From contig JBLGBS010000026.1 in the NCBI GenBank assembly GCA_047617985.1, forward strand, positions 1 through 8,117: a DNA stretch of 8,117 bases, given 5' to 3'. The stretch comes from SW-4-43-9 sp047617985 (GTDB lineage: Archaea; Nanohalarchaeota; Nanosalinia; Nanosalinales; Nanosalinaceae). The translations under genes were made by a program, and so were the position numbers. The notes beneath the pieces were generated by a model that had not been told where the DNA came from, made no database searches, and saw nothing but the letters and a program-made list of their open reading frames with translations. Of this stretch, positions 5,214 to 8,117 are shown one piece after another (positions within the stretch are counted from its first letter, which is position 1; every line of letters begins with the position of its first letter).

Positions 5214-6386
5214 ATGTCTGTCAGAGTTCAAAACAAGATAAAAGTATCAGGTAGCCCTCCAGAATCAGATATTGAGAATGAACCATTGGTAGAAGGAATA
5301 ATTGAAAGTACCGAAGATTATACAGATGAGGACTTTGATGATTTTGACACCTATCTCCATATAGATGATGAAAGAACATTTGAAGACGACAGAGATATAC
5401 TGGAAGATAATAAAGAAGCAGAAAGTGAGATAAATGCCTTCCTGGAAGGCGAAGAATCCGATATTTCAGCTGCAAGGCCTGGAGGAGGTATAATCTGGAA
5501 ATCGGGAGACAGCTTTCTCGGCATACACAGAGACAAAAATGCTCCATCTGAAAGAGTTAAGGACGATATCGCAGCAGGCGTACCCCAGGAAGACGAACTA
5601 TTTATTGAAAATACTTTAAGAGAAGGTCTAGAAGAAATCCTGCCTTACCGGGAAAGAGAGGACGGAACGAAGGAAATCTACGTATCGCAGTTCGAATCAG
5701 AACTGGTAAGTGAAATCGCAGCAGAAACCATTCTTTCCACAGTAAACAGCGTTGGGTCGATTGAGGGCTCCGTTCTACCTGAAATAGCGGATTCTGAGGA
5801 TGAGCTTGAAGAAATGATTGACCATGTTGTCGAGAGCGGTGAAAATGATACTCCTGCCTACATAGGCGACGACTGGGAGATCCATACCTACGACGCGCAG
5901 TTCAGCATGGATCAGGAAGATCCTAACGCAGTAGGTGTAACTTACAGCATAGAACAGGACGGAGAAACACGGACAGGAAAACTACCGGCCTACGTAACAG
6001 GCGAGCCTCACAACCAGAGCCTGGAGTACATGCTTAACATGGAAATCGATGAGGAAGAGCTTCCGGATGATTTAGCTTATCTTGACACAGAGCACTTCGG
6101 CGACACAGCTCTCGACAGAGAAATTACTGCCTATAATACTGAAGAGGAAAAAGTCGAAGTATCCCAGTCCGGAGAAAGAATCAGAGAGACCGACTACAAA
6201 ACCCATCTAGACAGAAGAGACGAAGAAATCCAGGAAGCTCACGAGGAACTTGAAGACGGTCTTACAGAGGAAGAGCTCGAGAGATACGGAACGGTTAAAG
6301 CGCTCGTCGGAGCCCGAATCTCAGGTTTCAGCTATGATATCGAAGATCATCTAAGATATCTGACCGGGCCAGATACAATAGAATAA
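5214..6386 (+). CDS. Highly acidic protein with a divergent Nudix domain
   Basis: This 390-residue soluble protein contains 111 Asp+Glu by my count (28%). Residues 1-88 are acidic and probably flexible. A strand GGGIIW (90-95) and FLGIHRDKNAP (101-111) resemble the Nudix-fold strands and the RD-x-x-AP turn seen before the Nudix box. The box itself fits GX5EX7REUXEEXGU: Gly122, Glu128, Arg136, Glu137, Glu140 and Glu141 are all present. The small hydrophobic after RE is Gly138, and the late Gly is Leu143. The Mg2+-binding glutamates are therefore kept, so hydrolysis of a nucleoside diphosphate linked to another moiety is possible. An insertion of about 75 residues separates the box from the next likely strands (WEIHTYDAQF, 221-230). 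Residues 333-356 look like a charged helix or short coiled coil. Substrate is unknown, and the domain call rests on motif reading alone. Confidence 0.75.
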   Translation: MSVRVQNKIKVSGSPPESDIENEPLVEGIIESTEDYTDEDFDDFDTYLHIDDERTFEDDRDILEDNKEAESEINAFLEGEESDISAARPGGGIIWKSGDSFLGIHRDKNAPSERVKDDIAAGVPQEDELFIENTLREGLEEILPYREREDGTKEIYVSQFESELVSEIAAETILSTVNSVGSIEGSVLPEIADSEDELEEMIDHVVESGENDTPAYIGDDWEIHTYDAQFSMDQEDPNAVGVTYSIEQDGETRTGKLPAYVTGEPHNQSLEYMLNMEIDEEELPDDLAYLDTEHFGDTALDREITAYNTEEEKVEVSQSGERIRETDYKTHLDRRDEEIQEAHEELEDGLTEEELERYGTVKALVGARISGFSYDIEDHLRYLTGPDTIE

Positions 6387-6396
6387 GCCGACCACC

Positions 6397-6404
6397 TTAA
6401 ATTT
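6397..6404 (+). promoter_or_regulatory. TATA box of the HAD phosphatase gene
   Basis: TTAAATTT is centred about 25 nt before the ATG at 6425. It supports that ATG as the start of a leaderless mRNA, rather than the TTG at 6422 or the ATG at 6434. Confidence 0.5.
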
Positions 6405-6424
6405 CTTCGTCCAAAATAGGTTTG

Positions 6425-7087
6425 ATGGCGAGAATGAAATACGACGCAGTTATATTCGATAAAGACGGTGTTTTACTGGATTCTATGGATGACGACTACA
6501 AATGGGCTGATGAAATGAGAAAAAATATGCTGGGAGCTCAAGGGAAGGAAATAACTATCCAGGAAGCAGAGAAATTAGCTAGGACGTCCTCTGTAAATAA
6601 ATTTAGTGCTTTATTGAAGGATCTGGAGATCAATATTGAAACACTACGAAATATTGAAAAGAAAATTTCTAAGAGAAAGATAGAGAAGGTAAAAACAGGC
6701 GAATTTAGGCTCTTCCAAGATACCCGGAAAGTGCTTGAAGAAATTACCCTTCCTAAGTCGGTAGTAAGCAATGCTCCGATGGAGACAACTCGTTTTGTTA
6801 TAGAGGAATATGATCTTAATAACCATTTTGAAGCTGTAAACTCTCCTTCCCTACATGACTTAGAGAGGTATGTGGAGCTGAAGAAACCGAATCCTGAAAT
6901 GCTTGAGGAAGCAATTGAAAGAATGGACGCCAGAAATCCAATAATGGTGGGAGATTCCGACGACGATATTAAAGCAGCGAAAAACGCCGGGATCGACTCA
7001 ATTTTTGTGAACACGAACGGTGGAACAGATCTAAATCCTACCCACAAAGTTCAGAAACTGGAAAGTATTCTTGAGATCATCAACTGA
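6425..7087 (+). CDS. HAD-superfamily hydrolase (phosphoglycolate phosphatase-like)
   Basis: This cytoplasmic phosphatase of 220 residues is of the usual size for HAD subfamily I. Motif I is DKDGV, with nucleophile Asp12 and acid/base Asp14. A helical cap domain lies at about residues 20-90. Motif II is Ser115 in SNAP, motif III is Lys154 in KKPNP, and motif IV is GDSDDD with Asp177 and Asp181. All catalytic positions are present. The substrate cannot be read from sequence; phosphoglycolate, sugar phosphates and nucleotides are all possible. A TTG codon directly precedes the ATG and would give one more residue, but the TATA spacing favours the ATG at 6425. Compared with its neighbours the protein is lysine-rich (22 Lys) and only mildly acidic, and the DNA is more AT-rich in its first half, which may point to a more recent arrival. 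Confidence 0.92.
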   Translation: MARMKYDAVIFDKDGVLLDSMDDDYKWADEMRKNMLGAQGKEITIQEAEKLARTSSVNKFSALLKDLEINIETLRNIEKKISKRKIEKVKTGEFRLFQDTRKVLEEITLPKSVVSNAPMETTRFVIEEYDLNNHFEAVNSPSLHDLERYVELKKPNPEMLEEAIERMDARNPIMVGDSDDDIKAAKNAGIDSIFVNTNGGTDLNPTHKVQKLESILEIIN

Positions 7088-7092
7088 AACCG

Positions 7093-7100
7093 AATAAAAA
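7093..7100 (+). promoter_or_regulatory. TATA box of the tRNA thiolation gene
   Basis: AATAAAAA is centred 26-27 nt before the ATG at 7123, preceded by a purine-rich stretch that could serve as the BRE. It predicts a leaderless transcript; there is no Shine-Dalgarno site. Confidence 0.55.
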
Positions 7101-7122
7101 GCTGTTTCCCGCCTACAGATTC

Positions 7123-8103
7123 ATGTCAGACGATAAAACCTGTTCGAAATGCGGAGAGGAAGCAGTAATATACAGAGAATACGAGGGTAGAGGGCTCTGC
7201 AAGGAACATTTCACGATCGATATTAACAAGAAAGTGAAGAAGACAATCCGGAAAGACGATTTAGTTGAGTCCGGAGATACTATCGCAGTTGGTTTATCAG
7301 GCGGTAAGGACTCTGCGGTGCTTCTGGAGCAACTGGTAGAAGTTTTCGGCGACAGACCGGATATCGAGATTATCGGCGTATCAGTACATGAAGGAATTGA
7401 TGAGTACCGGGATGAATCGATTTCCGCAGCCCAGGAACTATGTGATGAACTGGGAGTTGAGCTTGAGGTCGGAAGATATTCAGACTATTACGATCTGAAG
7501 ATGGATGATGTCGCCGGAGCCGGAGAACTAGGTAACTGTACCTACTGCGGGATCATGCGTAGAGATCTGTTGAACAAGCTTTCCCGGGAAGTCGGCGCGG
7601 ATAAAGTAGCTATAGGCCACAATCTGGACGACGAGGCACAGGCCATTATGATGAATCATCTCAAGGGAGACATGAAGCGTCTGGCTCGGATCGGGGCGCG
7701 TACTGACGCGGTAGAACATGACAAGTTCGTGCCTAGAATAAAGCCCCTTATTGATATAATGGAGAAGGAGATCGCGCTTTACTCCCGATTACACGATCTC
7801 GGGGTTATCGATCGGTGCCCGCATGTCCAGGAAGGAACTATGAGACCTATGGTGAAATCTTTCCTGAACAAACTTGAGTCCCAGATGCCGGGAACCAAGC
7901 ATTCTATTGTCTCACAGGGAAGACGGTTAAGCGATATTGTCGAGGGAGAGATCGAGGTCGATGAGGAGAACGAGCTCCGGGAATGCGAGAAATGCGGTGA
8001 ACCATGTTCCTCGGATGTATGCCGGAAATGCGAATTGATGGAGGATATAAAGAAATCGGCAGCGGAAAGCGAGGAACACGATTATACAAGCCAAACAAAT
8101 TAG
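7123..8103 (+). CDS. ncsA: tRNA 2-thiouridine synthesis protein, NcsA/TtuA (Ncs6/Ctu1) family
   Basis: This PP-loop ATPase adenylates uridine in tRNA and replaces its O2 with sulfur, usually taken from a ubiquitin-like carrier such as a SAMP protein. At 326 residues it has the family layout. An N-terminal zinc site (Cys7, Cys10, Cys26, His29) comes first. The PP-loop is SGGKDS (59-64). Three cysteines for a 4Fe-4S cluster follow (Cys139 and Cys142 in CTYC, and Cys232), then GHNLDDEAQ (165-173). A C-terminal zinc site is formed by Cys288, Cys291, Cys300 and Cys303, with an extra Cys295 between the pairs. The protein ends in an acidic tail. TtuA acts on U54 in thermophiles and NcsA on wobble U34 in haloarchaea and methanogens. 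U34 is more likely for a non-thermophilic halophile, but the sequence alone does not decide. The ATG is supported by a TATA box 27 nt upstream. Confidence 0.93.
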   Translation: MSDDKTCSKCGEEAVIYREYEGRGLCKEHFTIDINKKVKKTIRKDDLVESGDTIAVGLSGGKDSAVLLEQLVEVFGDRPDIEIIGVSVHEGIDEYRDESISAAQELCDELGVELEVGRYSDYYDLKMDDVAGAGELGNCTYCGIMRRDLLNKLSREVGADKVAIGHNLDDEAQAIMMNHLKGDMKRLARIGARTDAVEHDKFVPRIKPLIDIMEKEIALYSRLHDLGVIDRCPHVQEGTMRPMVKSFLNKLESQMPGTKHSIVSQGRRLSDIVEGEIEVDEENELRECEKCGEPCSSDVCRKCELMEDIKKSAAESEEHDYTSQTN

Positions 8104-8114
8104 TTTTAAACTAA
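8100..8114. repeat. Near-perfect dyad TTAGTTT-T-AAACTAA at the ncsA stop codon
   Basis: Seven-base arms surround a single T, and the ncsA stop codon lies inside the left arm. As RNA it could form a weak A/U hairpin; as DNA the TTTTAAAC core resembles a TATA box for a gene beyond the window. The window ends too soon to decide. Confidence 0.3.
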
Positions 8115-8117
8115 GAG

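Noticed and set aside
6422..6424. TTG as the start of the HAD gene
   Set aside because: An ATG follows at once and has a TATA box at the leaderless distance; the TTG would add only one residue.
6538..7047. A 169-residue minus-strand reading frame
   Set aside because: It lies wholly inside the HAD gene, has low-complexity Ser/Phe/Ile-rich composition typical of an antisense shadow of a coding frame, and shows no family motif.
6387..7122. Nudix-like, HAD and ncsA genes as one operon
   Set aside because: Each gene has its own TATA-like element at leaderless spacing and the gaps are about 35 nt, so separate transcripts are the simpler reading, although read-through is possible.
1..8117. CRISPR array, insertion sequence, toxin-antitoxin pair or phage genes
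   Set aside because: No spaced direct repeats, transposase motifs, terminal inverted repeats or phage protein signatures were seen on either strand. The two tRNA genes lack any adjoining integrase or duplicated tRNA end.

Overview
This window looks archaeal, most likely from a small-genome halophile of the DPANN/Nanohaloarchaeota type. The archaeal signs are a histone, an archaeal-type NcsA/TtuA tRNA thiolase, TATA boxes about 27 nt before start codons, and two tRNA genes without an encoded CCA end. The halophile sign is the strongly acidic composition of most proteins (for example 111 Asp+Glu in the 390-residue protein by my count) at only moderate GC. The lineage is an inference from composition and cannot be proven without a database search.

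Layout from left to right: tRNA-Pro(UGG); a gene-free stretch holding a possible structured leader; a 61-residue two-helix membrane protein; a minus-strand pair made of an 895-residue P-type (type II, Ca2+-like) cation ATPase and, overlapping its end by 8 nt, a 98-residue winged-helix-like protein; a divergent plus-strand cold-shock protein with a textbook Shine-Dalgarno site; a five-helix membrane protein with an exported C-terminal domain; a convergent minus-strand histone; a minus-strand tRNA-Ser(CGA) with a long variable arm; then three plus-strand genes, each with its own promoter: a very acidic protein with a recognisable Nudix box, a HAD phosphatase, and the NcsA/TtuA tRNA 2-thiolation enzyme.

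The genes are mostly housekeeping: translation (two tRNAs, a tRNA-modifying enzyme), chromatin (histone), RNA chaperoning (cold-shock protein), ion homeostasis (ATPase with its coupled small partner), and small-molecule or phosphate chemistry (Nudix-like protein, HAD). I see no mobile element, CRISPR array, toxin-antitoxin pair or phage gene. No clearly new multi-gene system is visible. The points most worth a second look are the divergent Nudix protein, the ATPase-coupled small protein, the altered tetramer face of the histone, and a coherent set of leaderless promoters contrasted with the long or Shine-Dalgarno leaders of two genes.
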